Shown: one piece after another, positions 30,514-41,297 of the stretch | Numbering within the stretch: the first letter of the stretch is position 1 | Layout of the letters: each line of letters opens with the position of its first letter | DNA from: Paulinella micropora | Taxonomy: Eukaryota; Cercozoa; Imbricatea; Euglyphida | Assembly: GCA_009731375.1 (NCBI GenBank) | Contig: BJOX01000226.1 | Coordinates: 452,283 to 495,187, forward strand | DNA length: 42,905 nucleotides | Direction: 5' to 3' | Notes under the pieces: model-generated | The model's database searches: none | Seen by the model: only the letters and a program-made list of their open reading frames with translations | Told to the model about the DNA's origin: nothing | Translations under genes and position numbers: made by a program

Positions 30514-31599
30514 TCGAAGACAGGTAAACTAGCTGTCCTGTGTGAGTGTGATGAGTGACCTTGAGCTTGTCACGAGTCGCTGTTGGTGTTTCCAAAAGCA
30601 GTTAGGAGTTCCCCAATTCGAGCTGTTAACAGCACACACAAAGTGTGACTCTTCCGAAAATATAGGGAAATTCGAATTGTAAGTCTTAACTAGCCTCCTG
30701 TGAGGAAATTACAACCGGCATTCAATTGAATACACACACGGCTGCCAATTAATCTCAAAATACTTCCGAGATCAGGAAAGGTACCAAAAAGACGCTGGGT
30801 TGGTCAATTCCAGTTTATTTAGTACTCTTACTTGACATACTACTTGTCCCATGCGAAACAATGCAGATTCTGAGAACTAACGAGAATATTTCAAGTGCGA
30901 GCACGAGTTGTGTAGCGGTTGGAGTTGTTCAAGTCAGTCTGGAAAAACAAAGTAAAAAGGGTGAAAGACTGCCACTTTACCTGGTGTGTTGCCTATCATG
31001 ATTTTACCTATCAACTTCATAATTATGACTGGGGACCGGAAAAAGCGGTCTAGGGAAATAAGGTGTAGATATGGGGGGAAAAGGCAATAGGTAACATTTT
31101 CTAAAAAGCTAACCGGTAAAGGGAAATAAATTGATCTGTTAACAGCAGTTGAAAACGTAACCACTACAAGTTATGACAGTTGATAAATAACCGGAAAAAT
31201 GAAGTAACGGAACTAAAAATAGAAGTGTAAACTTGAAGTAAAAACTTGAAATATGTTTAACACAATGTTAGTAATTCGGTCCGGTACGGCATTCATTCCG
31301 ATATTATATTCAAACTATTAATAATCAATACTATTCAATTTGATACTATTCAATATTATGCTTCAGTATGATATTATTCAACATTATTCAATTAGTGTTA
31401 TTCAATATTATTCAATGATGATATTATTCAATATTATTCAATATTATTCAATATTACTATGATTCAATATTATTCAATATTTTTAACGTTACTATTCAAT
31501 ATTATTCAGTAACCGTCGTTATCCAAATTATTAAACCTAATGATTGAATATCATTAATGTTCATCAATATTACTGAATAACGATAGGCTGATGATGATG
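30514..31599. other. No gene recognised; AT-rich, with an ATTCAATATT repeat
   Basis: Unique AT-rich sequence. From about 31320 to 31505 it is dominated by ATTCAATATT decamers with small changes. No LTR pair or tRNA primer site was found. Confidence 0.6.
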
Positions 31600-31757
31600 A
31601 CGAGAGAGAGAGAGAGAGAGAGAGAGAGCCTGAGAGAGCTGAGCGACAGTGTGTGTGAGAGAGAGAGAGCTGAGCGAGAGCTGAGTGTGTGCATACATAC
31701 ATACATACATACATACATACATGCATATGCATACATACATACATACATACATACACA

Positions 31758-31791
<34 letters not shown>

Positions 31792-32503
31792 CATACATAT
31801 ATACATACATATATACATACACACACACATACATGCATACATGCATACATACATACATACATACATACATGCATACATGCATACATGCATACATGCATAC
31901 ATACATGCATGCATACATACATGCATGCATACATACATACATGCATACATACATACATGCATACATACATACATACATACATACATACATACATACATAC
32001 ATACATACACATACATACATACACATACATACATACACATACATACATACACATACATGCATACATACATGCATACATACATGCATACATACATGCATAC
32101 ATACATGCATACATACATACATACATACATACATGCATGCATGCATGCATACATACATACATACATACATACATGCCTGCATGCATCCATGCATGGATGC
32201 ATGGATGCATGCATGTATGCATACCTACCTACCTACCTACATACATACATACATACATACATGTAGGCATGTATGCAGTCATACATGCTTACATACATAC
32301 ATACATACATACATACACACATACACACATACACACATACATACATACATACATACATACCTACATACATACATACATACATACATACATCATACATACA
32401 TACATACATACATACATACATACGTACATATATATACATACATGCATACATACATACATACATACATACACACACATACATACATACACACACATACATA
32501 CCG
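31600..32503. repeat. (GA)n then (CATA)n satellite, about 0.9 kb
   Basis: GAGA repeats to about 31680, then CATA with CATG, CACA and CCTA variants to 32503. All frames are open in places because the unit lacks stops; there is no real gene. It ends exactly where the retroelement sequence begins. Confidence 0.95.
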
Positions 32504-33221
32504 TCAAGACTGCCGCCGCCGTGGTGAACCTAAATCGCGTCAGGTTCATCCCTTTCCGCTTCTCCCCATCCCATATCGGTTTGACCGTGAACAGCTCTGG
32601 CGCCTGGTGTTGTCGTTGTTCCGCCCCCGTCTTTCCCCGTGATCCCCCATCCTCCGCCGTGCCCCCAGACCGTGACTGGTGATCAGCCAAAAAGTTCTCC
32701 TTGCCCTTGATGTTCTATTTGGAAGTCGTATTCCTCAACTCCTGTTGCCACCGCGCTAACCGTCCCGTGTGGTCCTGCGACATCAACCACCGGAGGTTGT
32801 TGTGATCCGTCCTCACTCTCGTTTCCTTGGCCCCCCATAAATATTCTCGCAGCCGCTTGAAGCCCCAGACAATAGCTAGTGCCTCCCGCTGTCTGGTGCA
32901 GTATTGCCTTTCCGCACTCGACATACGTCGACTAAGGAACATTACCGGTCGCAATCGCCCCTTTTCGTCCGCTTGCTGAAGCACTCCTCCTATCGCGTAG
33001 GCCGACGCGTCCGTATCAAGAATAAAGGGTGCCTCAAAGTCCGGCAGCCTCAGAACCTTTCCATCTTCCGTCAACGGATTCTTCAGAATCGTCTCCCGCA
33101 AATCCTTTATCGCTTCCAAGACCTTCTCTCCCCACTCGTTCGGGTTTGCCCAATCCCCTTTGAATTCCTTCATGTGTTTCCGTATGGGCTCCGCCCGGTT
33201 GGCGAAGTTTGGGATAAACTA
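32504..33221 (-). pseudogene. Ty3/gypsy RNase H segment, broken
   Basis: Downstream part of pol. It reads FILDTDASAYAIGGVLQQ, RQREALAIVWGFKRLREYLW and VRTDHNNLRWL, the Ty3/gypsy RNase H pattern with its acidic residues. A TAG at 33219-33221 interrupts the RT-RNase H connection. Between about 32745 and 32705 the match moves through three frames, so at least two indels are present. The tether ends with a degenerate ADHQSR (ADALSR in the family) near 32690. Then the sequence stops at the CATA satellite, with no integrase. Confidence 0.8.
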
Positions 33222-34174
33222 CCTGTAATACTGTGCCAACGACACGAACGAATGTAGATCGGATTTGTTCTGCGGTATTGGCATGTCCGCCAGTGCCTCT
33301 CGTTTCTTAGCCGTGATTGTGCATGTTCCGTTCTCGATATCGTATCCCAAACATTGAATCCGTTTCTGCATGAAGTGGCACTTCTTGGCATTAAGCCGGA
33401 AACCGAACGCCTTAATCCGCCGCATGATGTCCCTGAGGTGTTCCATTTGCTCGTCCACCGAGTTAGAGTATATAATGACATCATCCAAGTACGCAAAGGC
33501 ATACGTTGACGTGTCACCATGTTTGAAGGCAAATTCCTCGTCCCGAAACTTGCTTCCCAACATCTCGGTCATCGCCTTTTGGAAAATCCCTGGAGCCACC
33601 TTGAGCCCCATCGGCAAAACCTTCAGACGTAAGTCGTCATGCCCACCATAAACGCTATGAGGTATCGACTTTCCTCCGCCAATGGAATTTGGCAAAAGCC
33701 GCTTTTCAGGTCCAGAGTGGAATATATTTTCGCCTTCCGCAATACTTCCACCCCTCGTCGCACATCCGGTACCGGCGTTTCGATCTTCTTTATGATCTGA
33801 TTGATCTTCCAGTAGTTTATGCACATCCGCAATGTGCCATCTGGCTTTGGCGCCATCCGCACAGGCGAGGAGTATTCTGACAACCGCTCCTCTATCAGCC
33901 GCTTCTGCAACAATTTCGCCGCTTCCCTGCCACTGTTTTTTGCCTGTTCCCGCAAGGCCGCCCGAGCCTTATCAGTTTCCTCCTTGATTTGCTCGTCCGT
34001 CGCCTTGCCCGCTATGTCGTCTACCGTGGCCTCCTCGCCATCTTCCTCGAACCGTTCTCTAGACCGGTACAGGGCAGGCGTTTGCCTCTCCTGATCCGCA
34101 TATCTGGCCAACTGATCCGTATTGTATCGCATGTGTGCGATGATATACCCCCGAAATATGAGTAAACGCTTCAT
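33222..34174 (-). pseudogene. Ty3/gypsy reverse transcriptase, frameshifted
   Basis: N-terminal part (34174-33623): SSPVRMAPKPDGTLRMCINY and IYSTLDLKSGFCQIPLAEES, RT motifs 1-3. C-terminal part (33640-33222): LPMGLKVAPGIFQKAM, the catalytic box FAYLDDVIIYSN near 33480 and CHFMQKRIQCLGYDI. The two parts are in different frames; a loss of one base near 33627 between MTTY and VLPMG accounts for it. The catalytic residues are intact, so the break is recent. An upstream frame change near 34170 separates this from the protease side. Confidence 0.85.
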
Positions 34175-34910
34175 CTCTGATTGCGGCCAAATCCCGTGTA
34201 AGGAGTTCCTCCCGACATTTCCTTGCCACTTTTCTCGAACCCAAACGACACACTATAACGAGCTTCTGCGTCCGACTCGGTATAGGTATCGGATCCAAAT
34301 CCTCGATATCATACCACCAAATTTCTGTTCGTCTACCCACCAGAAGCACTATCGTGAAATCCCCAAGGGAAATCCGATTCTTCAGCGCCTTCTTGATTCC
34401 TGCGACCGAGTCGACCATAATGGGATCGTCCTCCCACTTATCATTGAGGAACTCGATAATTCCCGTCTTCGCCTGACCCGGCTTGGCCACGTTACATACC
34501 ACGTACTGTGCCATTGGCAACGTCCTGCCATCCATTTCCTTGTGTTGGTCCCCCAAATTACGGCCGTGTATCGGGAAACCGTCCGTGGCCAATCTCCGTT
34601 GTTCTCTCAAGTGTTCCAGCCGAATGTCGCACAATGCCACTATCTGATTTGGCGTCCATTCATCCTCCGATTCGCTCTCCTCATCCGTTGCCTTAGGGTC
34701 CCCCACCGCCAAAACCTCGCATGCTGCCTCGTCAGCCGCTGCCTCTTCTGACATTACGACCTTCACTGCCGCAAAACTACCCGCCGTCCATTCCCCCTCA
34801 TTGCCTTGAGGTTGGTCATCTGTCGACAAGTGCTCCATCTTGTATACCGGTGCGTTTTCGTCCGCTCCATATCGCACCGTATACCCCGCACAGTCGATGG
34901 ACGTGCGCAT
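34175..34910 (-). pseudogene. Protease-to-RT linker of the retroelement
   Basis: This frame is open from 35060 to 34059 and probably genuine for about 34900-34175. It is acidic (ATDEESESEDEWTPNQIVAL), with a central stretch KTGIIEFLNDKWEDDPIMVD and LGDFTIVLLVGRRTEIWWYD that may be a small folded domain. It meets the protease frame near 34900 and the RT frame near 34170, at a frame change in each case. The function of the linker is unknown. Confidence 0.6.
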
Positions 34911-36391
34911 TCGTCGAGCGCGTCCAAGCTCCACAACAAGCCCCCCGTGTATGCCGGTACCACCCAAAACTTGTGGATATAGACCGAGCCGTCGGAGAGC
35001 CGAAAATTCAGCAACATCGTGCCCATGATCGGTGTCGATCCCGACACTCCACTCACCCATCCCTGCGTGCGCCGCAGTGCCTGCTTATACAACTGCTGTC
35101 CCCCATACTTGTCCTGAAAGCTCCTCCCCATGACACTGATCGCCGCCATCGTGTCATTGCCAATGACCTCATACCCGCCCAACTCGACAATTTCCACCTT
35201 CGTGTAGGCTAAAGGGAAATCAGCTCTTTTAATTGAATTAACCATTCTCCTAGGACTCATTGAATCCGCGCGTTCCGCGATCTTTTGGTATGTCTGGAGG
35301 ATAAGTCGTTTCCGCTCCCGTTCTTTCCCCTCATCCCCTCCATTGAGTCCCATTTTCCCTTCCGACCCCTGGTCCATAGCCTTATCTATGTTCTCTCTCC
35401 TCTGATCCCCTATTCCCCGCCTCTCTCCCTTATCCTCCTTACTCCCTATTTCCCCCTGAGCCCCCTTATCGCCCTTATCGTCTATAGCTCCGTTATCCTT
35501 ATCCTCTGTTCTTCCCGGTTTTTCTCCCGTTCCATCCCCACGAGTCCGCTCCTCTGCCTTCTGCCGTTTGTCATGTGCTCTGCCCTCTCTCTCCCTCTCT
35601 GTTGCTCTCATCCGTTTTCTGGTCATTCCCCAGTCAGATCCATGGACTGTCGTTCTCCTTTGCCATCCCCCCTGGACGGGCTGCCGTACCCCGCTCCATC
35701 TACCCGCCGGAGCAGCAGGCGTTCTTGCCGTCTTCGTTCCCCTATCAGCCATCGAATCCCGCCGCATACCCTTATGTTCCGTGTTGGTATGTTCCCCACC
35801 TGTTTTGCCTTCCCCCGTGATCACGACGTCATCTTTATCCTCACGCCGTCGCGGTCGCGCCTCTTCCTCCCTCGGCGTCCGTTTCTGTTCAAATATGCCA
35901 TGTTTTCGTTCATGTTTTTGTTCCATTTCCTCCACGGATATTATCCTACCCGATGGCGTGGGTGTGCCCCCTCCCGCCGCTCCCTGTCGCTCCGGTAAAC
36001 CCGCCGTCGCCCATGAAATCAATGCCTGTCGATCCGGGTGCACATACGGGAAACTGTTGCCTGTTCCTTTGCTCCCTTCACCCCCTTTTTTTCCCTTCCC
36101 TTCCACCTTCTCTCTCTTATCCTGTACCTCTGAGGCCATCCCCGGCCCTGTTGCCGCCGAACCTTGTGCGCCCCGTCGACCTCTTCCTCGATCACCGCCA
36201 CGTCCTCCGCCACCACCGCCTCGTTGCCGTAATCCCGCCGCTGACAAGTACGATCCTCGATCCTTACGCTTCCATCCGTATTTCTGGATGTTCGCGGTGT
36301 TGAACCGTTGCAACTTTTCCAGTTCGTCCCGGTTAAACAGGTCTTTCAATCCCCCCAGCTGCCACATCCCATGTCGAATTGCTTCCTTCAG
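34911..36391 (-). pseudogene. Gag tail and retropepsin-like protease segment
   Basis: Frame opening at M 36367. It starts with a helical stretch (LFNRDELEKLQRFNTANIQK), then a Gly/Arg-rich and long Arg/Glu/Lys/Gly-rich low-complexity region. It ends in a protease-like segment: VEIVELGGYEVIGNDTMAAI, SVMGRSFQDKYGG, then VVPAYTGGLLWSLDAL, matching the flap and LLG-L-D-x-L ends of retropepsins. The catalytic triad D-T/S-G reads D-T-M at about 35147-35155. The frame is lost near 34900. Confidence 0.6.
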
Positions 36392-38743
36392 TTACCGTAT
36401 AGCCGCGCCCTGCTCCTCTCGCGAGACTTTATTCATGTTGTCGTGATGCAATGTATCGTCATCGTGTATGCAGCATTCGCCCCGTAGGCGTAGGAACCAT
36501 ATCCCAATTTGCCAATAGCACGATTTGCGCCAATGGCTGTTCTCCTTCAATGCCCGTCGCGCATATTTCGGGACTCCCGGTGCATTGCTGAGTCGGTCGT
36601 CCGGGGGATATCTCGCCTCGCCCGGCCTCAACTCCCGATTCCTCGCCGCATTCATGTAAAAGGACGGATCCATCACGTCTGGTCCGGATCCTTTCTGCCT
36701 GAACCCTCCCGCTCCATGTGCCGCGTTTACCTCCGCCGGCCGAGCATATTGATGCGGGCGCCGATCTTCCTTGTTAGACCCCGGCCTCGTCCTCCCTCCG
36801 CCGAAGTCCCCCGTGCCACGTTGTGGTCTGCCACCGCCCTGTTGGCACCTTGTACTACCGCCCCCCCACCGGTCTGCCGTCCTCCTTGTTGTTGCCGCAT
36901 TGGTGCCTTTGGCATCTTCGCCAGAATCGCTGGATCCATCAACAGCGTCTTTATTGCCTTGACATCGTCGTGATCCATCGTCCAAGCCACCGGATTGGTT
37001 TTGCCTTGCCATGTCTGCCATTTTTTCTTGTTGTCGTCGGGTAGCGTCGGCAGTCTCAAGCCCGCGGTCAGCATCTCCGTGACCACGTCCTTGGTCGCCT
37101 GTTCCCTCCATAAGCCATGCCCAAAGATTAGTGGGTATACCTTCCGCTCATCGTTGATGAGGCACGCGTCCATGACTGCTTGCAATAAGGCCGGTAGAGG
37201 CACGCGGGCCCTGACCTTATCCTGGATCACTCCCCGAACCGTTTCCAATTCCTCATCCGCATCGGTGAGTGCCACAAACCCAAAGACCGTGCCGAAGACA
37301 TAATGGATCACATCCACGTACTGCCAGTGCGATCTTGCCACATTGCCCTTGACTTCCTTGTCGAAGACTTCCTTCCACGTCGCCTGGTTCGACAACCCGA
37401 GTTAGCCCCAACAATTCCCAAGACGTCCGCCGGACGAAGCAAATTGATTCCAGATCGTTGCCACTCTGCGCCCCGCGCAGCTGTTTCTTGACCTGTACCG
37501 CAAATCGCCGCATCATGTTCATATATCGCCTGTCGTCCCCTTGGCTTTGGTCGATTTGGTCGTACCCCCGCCTTGCCAGCTCCGTATTTGCCATCAACTC
37601 TTTTATTATCTTTTCCCTTTTCTCCCATCCTTGGACCGAACTCCTGTTTGTACTACTCGCCCAACCCGAGCGATTCTTTTCGTCATCCTCCGATCCTTCC
37701 TCCTTTGAATCCTCGTCCGACTCCGAGCCTTCCGAGCCGCTTTTCTTCTTCTTACTCTTCTTCTTCTTCTTCTTTTTCTTTTTCTTTTTCTTTTTCTTTT
37801 TCTTTTCCGGTGACGCCGTCTCAGGTTCCTCCATTAATTTCAGCCGAAGCCTAGTCCAGGCTACCCAACCATCCACACACCCCCTCACCAACGACAGGTG
37901 ATACACCCACATCCGCAGTTCCGTCACCGTCGCCTTGCGGACCGCGTCATCCATCAGAGCGCTCCCGTTCGACGCGTTGTCAAGGAGCTTCTTGAGTGTC
38001 GCCCCCCGTTCCTTGATATGCCCCATCGCGTCCATGCCGTCGTTGTACTGCTTCATGGCTTCAGTAAAGAAACCCGCTTCCTTCCTCACCTCGTCCGCCC
38101 ATTGCGCGTTTGCCGTCTCCAACCACGACGCCAAGTCATCAACCGGATTGAGCATCATGCGCTTGTTCCACTCGTGGAATGCCGCAGTGACTTTGATGTC
38201 CTGCTGTCGGATTGCCATTATCAGCCGGTCAATAGCTGCCATCAGTTCCGTCACTTTTCCTTCGGTTATGACCTCCCCCTCGTCCATTATAGGCCGTACC
38301 ATATAAGCTGTCAACGCCTTCGACGAGATCTGATCCCTGTGATGTCCCACCGCCACCGCCAAAGCCTCCGCCATTTTGGCCAACACTCCCGTCTTGATCC
38401 CCGGCCCCCAGTGTGGTTTGCCTGCCGGTAGCTGCCATTCGTTCCACGCGTCGATGTCGTCCTTAATTCCCCCTTCATCAGGTCCGTCCGTCCAAATTTT
38501 AAGCGAGTTCCTGTTCAGCTGTGAGTAAATCTCGATAGCCGTCGGGCTCGCCTGCAACACCTGGAGGAAGTGGTCGGACATAATCGGAGGATTCCGCGCA
38601 TACGTCATAGGAGCCGCCGGCGCCACCCCCGCCTTGTCCTCCCCCTCGTCCACTCGCATAGGCGAGGCCCCCGCTTTCTTGAGTGGCGTGAACCTGATCG
38701 GTAGTACCGGTGGCGGTACCCCTTCTTGCGCCTCGTCTGCCAT
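36392..38743 (-). pseudogene. Gag-like ORF, frameshifted
   Basis: It opens at ATG 38743 (MADEAQEGVPPPVLPIRFTP). Residues 50-310 are helical, with many Trp, Ala and Met (AFHEWNKRMMLNPVDDLASW), capsid-like in composition. A lysine run coded by about 18 AAG/AAA codons lies near 37739-37806, then an acidic Ser/Glu/Asp segment. The frame changes near 37400, where KEVFDKEVKGNVARSHWQYV continues, and again near 36740. A TAA at 36392-36394 separates it from the protease-side frame, which continues in the same register 24 bases later; this could be a genuine gag/pol stop or a mutation. No CCHC knuckle is seen. Confidence 0.6.
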
Positions 38744-38752
38744 TCGTTGCCA

Positions 38753-38760
38753 CTAACGTA
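38753..38760 (-). promoter_or_regulatory. TACGTTAG motif before the Gag-like ORF
   Basis: Minus strand CTCCCTTCTACGTTAG lies 10-17 bases upstream of the ATG at 38743. The pyrimidine run before it resembles a 3' splice acceptor ending TTAG. Confidence 0.55.
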
Positions 38761-38978
38761 GAAGGGAGAAATCGATAATAATAGAACCCAAACCCATATA
38801 TACATGCCCTTCCTCAAATATGATCCCCCTTATCCCGTCCACATCCCTTTTGGTATCCAAGCATTGCTCGCCTCTAGCCTTCTGAGTCCCCTCTCCCTCT
38901 TTCCTATGTATCCATCCCTTTTCTTCTCTCTTTTTTTTTCTGTTTGATTTGATTAGTTTCCGTTTCTCCCCCCGTTTG

Positions 38979-40391
38979 TCACACACTGAACTGTTCCAGC
39001 ACGTCCCTATCTAACTCTTCCATCCAACCCATCATCTCCTCCGCTGTCTCCCGTTGGTCCCAGGACCCCCTACTTCCTTCGCGGTTAGACCCCTCCTCCC
39101 CCTCTTCATCCGTTGTCTCCTCCTCCTCCTCCTTCGCTTCCTTCTCCCACTTCATTGCCAACTCCTGTATGTGTCTTATCTTCATTTTTGCCCCCAAGGC
39201 CGTCATCCATTCCTTCGTCTCCTCCGACTGCCACTCATTGCCCTCTACACTCCCCTGTGTCTGTTCCTTCGTCCATCTCATCCTCAACCGACTGACAAAC
39301 TGTTTCCATTGTGCAGGATGTTCGTCATGCCATTTGGCCTCCCAAGCCTTAGCCTCTGCTACTGTGCCCGTAAGCGCAGTTTCCACCGACAAAATAACGT
39401 CTTGTATCATGTCACCCAGTCTCCTTTCCACCTCTTGAATTCGTGCATACTGTCCCCTTGCCTCCTCTGATTCCTTGAAGTGCTTCCAACAAGGCTCCCT
39501 CAAATCAGCCGGCATCGTACTCGTTCGCTTCTCCCATCTCTTCCTTATAATTTCCCATCGTGCCTCCTCTACCACCTCCTTCTGCCGTTGTGCCCGTTCC
39601 TGTCCCTGTTCCCACGCCTGGGCAAGTGCTCTAACTTGACTCCCCGAGTCATGATCTGAGTCCGATCTTATCTCTTGTTCCACCACCAATTCTCCCTCTA
39701 TCTCCTCGTCTTCCGCCTTCCTCCTTACCTCCCTCGCCATCTTCAGTTCCTGTGTTACCCTTTCCACCTCCTCATCCACTGCCATTTCCTCCATTTGGGT
39801 GTGACTTGTTGCCTCTCTCCCCAACCCAATATCCGTCCTCCCTGCTGCCCTCTCTTTCTTGTCCTTTTGTGTCCACTGGCCTCTGTCCTCCCGCAACTGC
39901 TTAAGCCACTCCTGTGTCTCTTCACTGTCGCAATCGTTGCCCGGTGCATGATTCTCCACCCTCTCGATTATTCCCCGCATCCTCAATGGTTCGACGAACA
40001 GTGTCCAACTGTCCTCTCCTCTTCCTTGGAGAGTTTGCAACAATTTCTTGGCATGTGCTGCCTTTCCCGTGGCACAAGCCCACGCCGTATGCACCCTCTC
40101 CGCTACCCATTTCTCCCCCACCTTCGTCAACAAAGCCAGAAAAACATATTGGTTCCTCGCCTCCTCCGACTTGGCGAATTGTCTCCATAAACCCTTCCGC
40201 TCCCTAAACCACCGCCATCTTAACTCCCATAGTTTCCTAATTGCCATTGCCTCCACCCGTTCACTCCACTCTTCACCCATCTCCTCTATGAACTGCCGTG
40301 CCTCCTCATCCACCTTATATTCCATCCCCCTAATCCGTCCCCACTGCTGGTCCCCCTGCGTCAGCTCCAACCTTAGTTCCCGCTTGCTCAT
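38979..40391 (-). CDS. ORF3: 470-codon protein with a tandem repeated domain
   Basis: Intact from ATG 40391. It is Glu/Arg/Lys/Trp-rich and helical. Two related domains lie at residues about 53-167 and 278-400. Each has W-x-x-F-x-x-SEEAR-x-QY, then a helical middle, then W-x-x-FV-x-x-LRMR, then GN-x-x-x-SEET-x-EW-x-x-L. Between them is a coiled-coil-like acidic linker. The C-terminus is acidic. ORF3 starts 61 bases inside the end of ORF2, in another frame. It matches no family I know. It is intact while gag-pol downstream is broken. Possibilities include a structural or nucleic-acid-binding protein of the retroelement, or an unrelated captured gene. Confidence 0.65.
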   Translation of the reverse strand: MSKRELRLELTQGDQQWGRIRGMEYKVDEEARQFIEEMGEEWSERVEAMAIRKLWELRWRWFRERKGLWRQFAKSEEARNQYVFLALLTKVGEKWVAERVHTAWACATGKAAHAKKLLQTLQGRGEDSWTLFVEPLRMRGIIERVENHAPGNDCDSEETQEWLKQLREDRGQWTQKDKKERAAGRTDIGLGREATSHTQMEEMAVDEEVERVTQELKMAREVRRKAEDEEIEGELVVEQEIRSDSDHDSGSQVRALAQAWEQGQERAQRQKEVVEEARWEIIRKRWEKRTSTMPADLREPCWKHFKESEEARGQYARIQEVERRLGDMIQDVILSVETALTGTVAEAKAWEAKWHDEHPAQWKQFVSRLRMRWTKEQTQGSVEGNEWQSEETKEWMTALGAKMKIRHIQELAMKWEKEAKEEEEETTDEEGEEGSNREGSRGSWDQRETAEEMMGWMEELDRDVLEQFSV

Positions 40392-40785
40392 CCTCTGACG
40401 TGTGTCCTAACTTAGAAGTGACAAAGGTTGTGTCTTGTGCTTGTTGTTGGTCCCCCACTCTCCTTCTTTTCCGTCTCCTCTCCTCTTCCCTGTCTTCCCT
40501 TTCCATTTTCCTCCATTCCTCCTTTCTTTGGAAATCCACCCAAGCCACCATTGCTCCCACATACTCCTTTTCTGCCTTTTGGAGGTCCGATTCCGTAAAG
40601 TAAGGAGACCCCATGCGAACCCACTTCTGCATCAGAAAGTAATGTCTTTCGTGTCTACTAGCCCAAGATGCCAGCGTCTTTCCATACCCACAATCCTCCT
40701 GTTCCTCTGTCTCCTCACTCGTTTCTCCACTGGCCTCCTTCTCCTCCTCAGATATTTCCTTTTCGGACTTGCCCCCTTTTTCCAT
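40330..40785 (-). CDS. ORF2: 151-codon charged protein, unknown
   Basis: Intact from ATG 40785 to 40330. The N-terminus is acidic (SEEEKEASGETSEETEEQED). The centre reads HYFLMQKWVRMGSPYF, then SDLQKAEKEYVGAMVAWVDF, which resembles the SEEAR-x-QY helix of ORF3. A strongly basic stretch follows (REEERRRKRRRVGDQQQAQD), fit for nucleic-acid binding or nuclear entry. It starts about 40 bases after ORF1 ends and overlaps ORF3. No family is recognised. Confidence 0.6.
   Translation of the reverse strand: MEKGGKSEKEISEEEKEASGETSEETEEQEDCGYGKTLASWASRHERHYFLMQKWVRMGSPYFTESDLQKAEKEYVGAMVAWVDFQRKEEWRKMEREDREEERRRKRRRVGDQQQAQDTTFVTSKLGHTSEDEQAGTKVGADAGGPAVGTD
40407..40414 (-). promoter_or_regulatory. 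TAAGTTAG motif before ORF3
   Basis: Minus strand CACTTCTAAGTTAGG lies 16-23 bases upstream of the ATG at 40391. It differs from the other three motifs by one base and lies within ORF2. Confidence 0.45.
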
Positions 40786-40787
40786 AC

Positions 40788-40795
40788 CTAACGTA
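40788..40795 (-). promoter_or_regulatory. TACGTTAG motif before ORF2
   Basis: Minus strand CCCTTATACGTTAGGTATGG: the motif ends only two bases before the ATG at 40785. Confidence 0.55.
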
Positions 40796-40826
40796 TAAGG
40801 GTATGTATCGTATTTCTCCTTGTCTC

Positions 40827-41297
40827 CTATTCCTCTTTCCTAGCCTTCTTATAAGGCTCTTCCGTCTCTCCATCCTCTTCCACACGTCTTTCACGTTTAC
40901 CCAGCCATCCCTCCTCTCTTGCCTGTCGGACGTTCCTCCTTATCTGTTCGTCCAGATATCGTGTTCTCCTCAGTATTGCCACATCCATCCATACCTTTCT
41001 CCTTTCGTTCGCTCGTAGCACCTCCTGCCTCATCCCCACCAATTCCTCTGGACATATAAGTCCCTCCTTCAACCATACCTCCATCTGTTTCCGTAAGTCC
41101 TCATATTCCTTGGTTGCCTCCGCCACTCTCTTGTATACATCCTTTCCCACCCGTATCTCTCCCTCTGCCCACATTCCTTCCTCGCCTTCTTTTGTCTCTT
41201 CTTCCCATGCTTCCCTCCAAGGGTCAGACTGTTTCTTTTCCTCGTTCCCTTGTTGTTCTCCCTTGCCACTACCATCATTCTGCTCTTCTGAAGCCAT
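40827..41297 (-). CDS. ORF1: 156-codon charged helical protein, unknown
   Basis: Intact from ATG 41297 to the TAG near 40827. Residues 45-130 are almost entirely helical and charged (KDVYKRVAEATKEYEDLRKQ, then RRTRYLDEQIRRNVRQAREE), suggesting a coiled coil. It is the first of four consecutive minus-strand ORFs. The sense strand here is strongly purine-rich, as in ORF2 and ORF3, which favours Glu, Lys, Arg and Gly. No family is recognised. Confidence 0.6.
   Translation of the reverse strand: MASEEQNDGSGKGEQQGNEEKKQSDPWREAWEEETKEGEEGMWAEGEIRVGKDVYKRVAEATKEYEDLRKQMEVWLKEGLICPEELVGMRQEVLRANERRKVWMDVAILRRTRYLDEQIRRNVRQAREEGWLGKRERRVEEDGETEEPYKKARKEE

Noticed and set aside
27151-31190. Possible long inverted repeat between about 27350-27440 and 31080-31130
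   Set aside because: Only short AT-rich words such as TTTTTAGAAAA and TTGCCTTTTCCCC match. The spacing is inconsistent, so it is not supported as LTRs or TIRs.
31502-32642. Long Tyr-Ile-His-Thr and Met-Tyr-Val-Cys frames
   Set aside because: They are artefacts of the CATA satellite, open in most frames on both strands.
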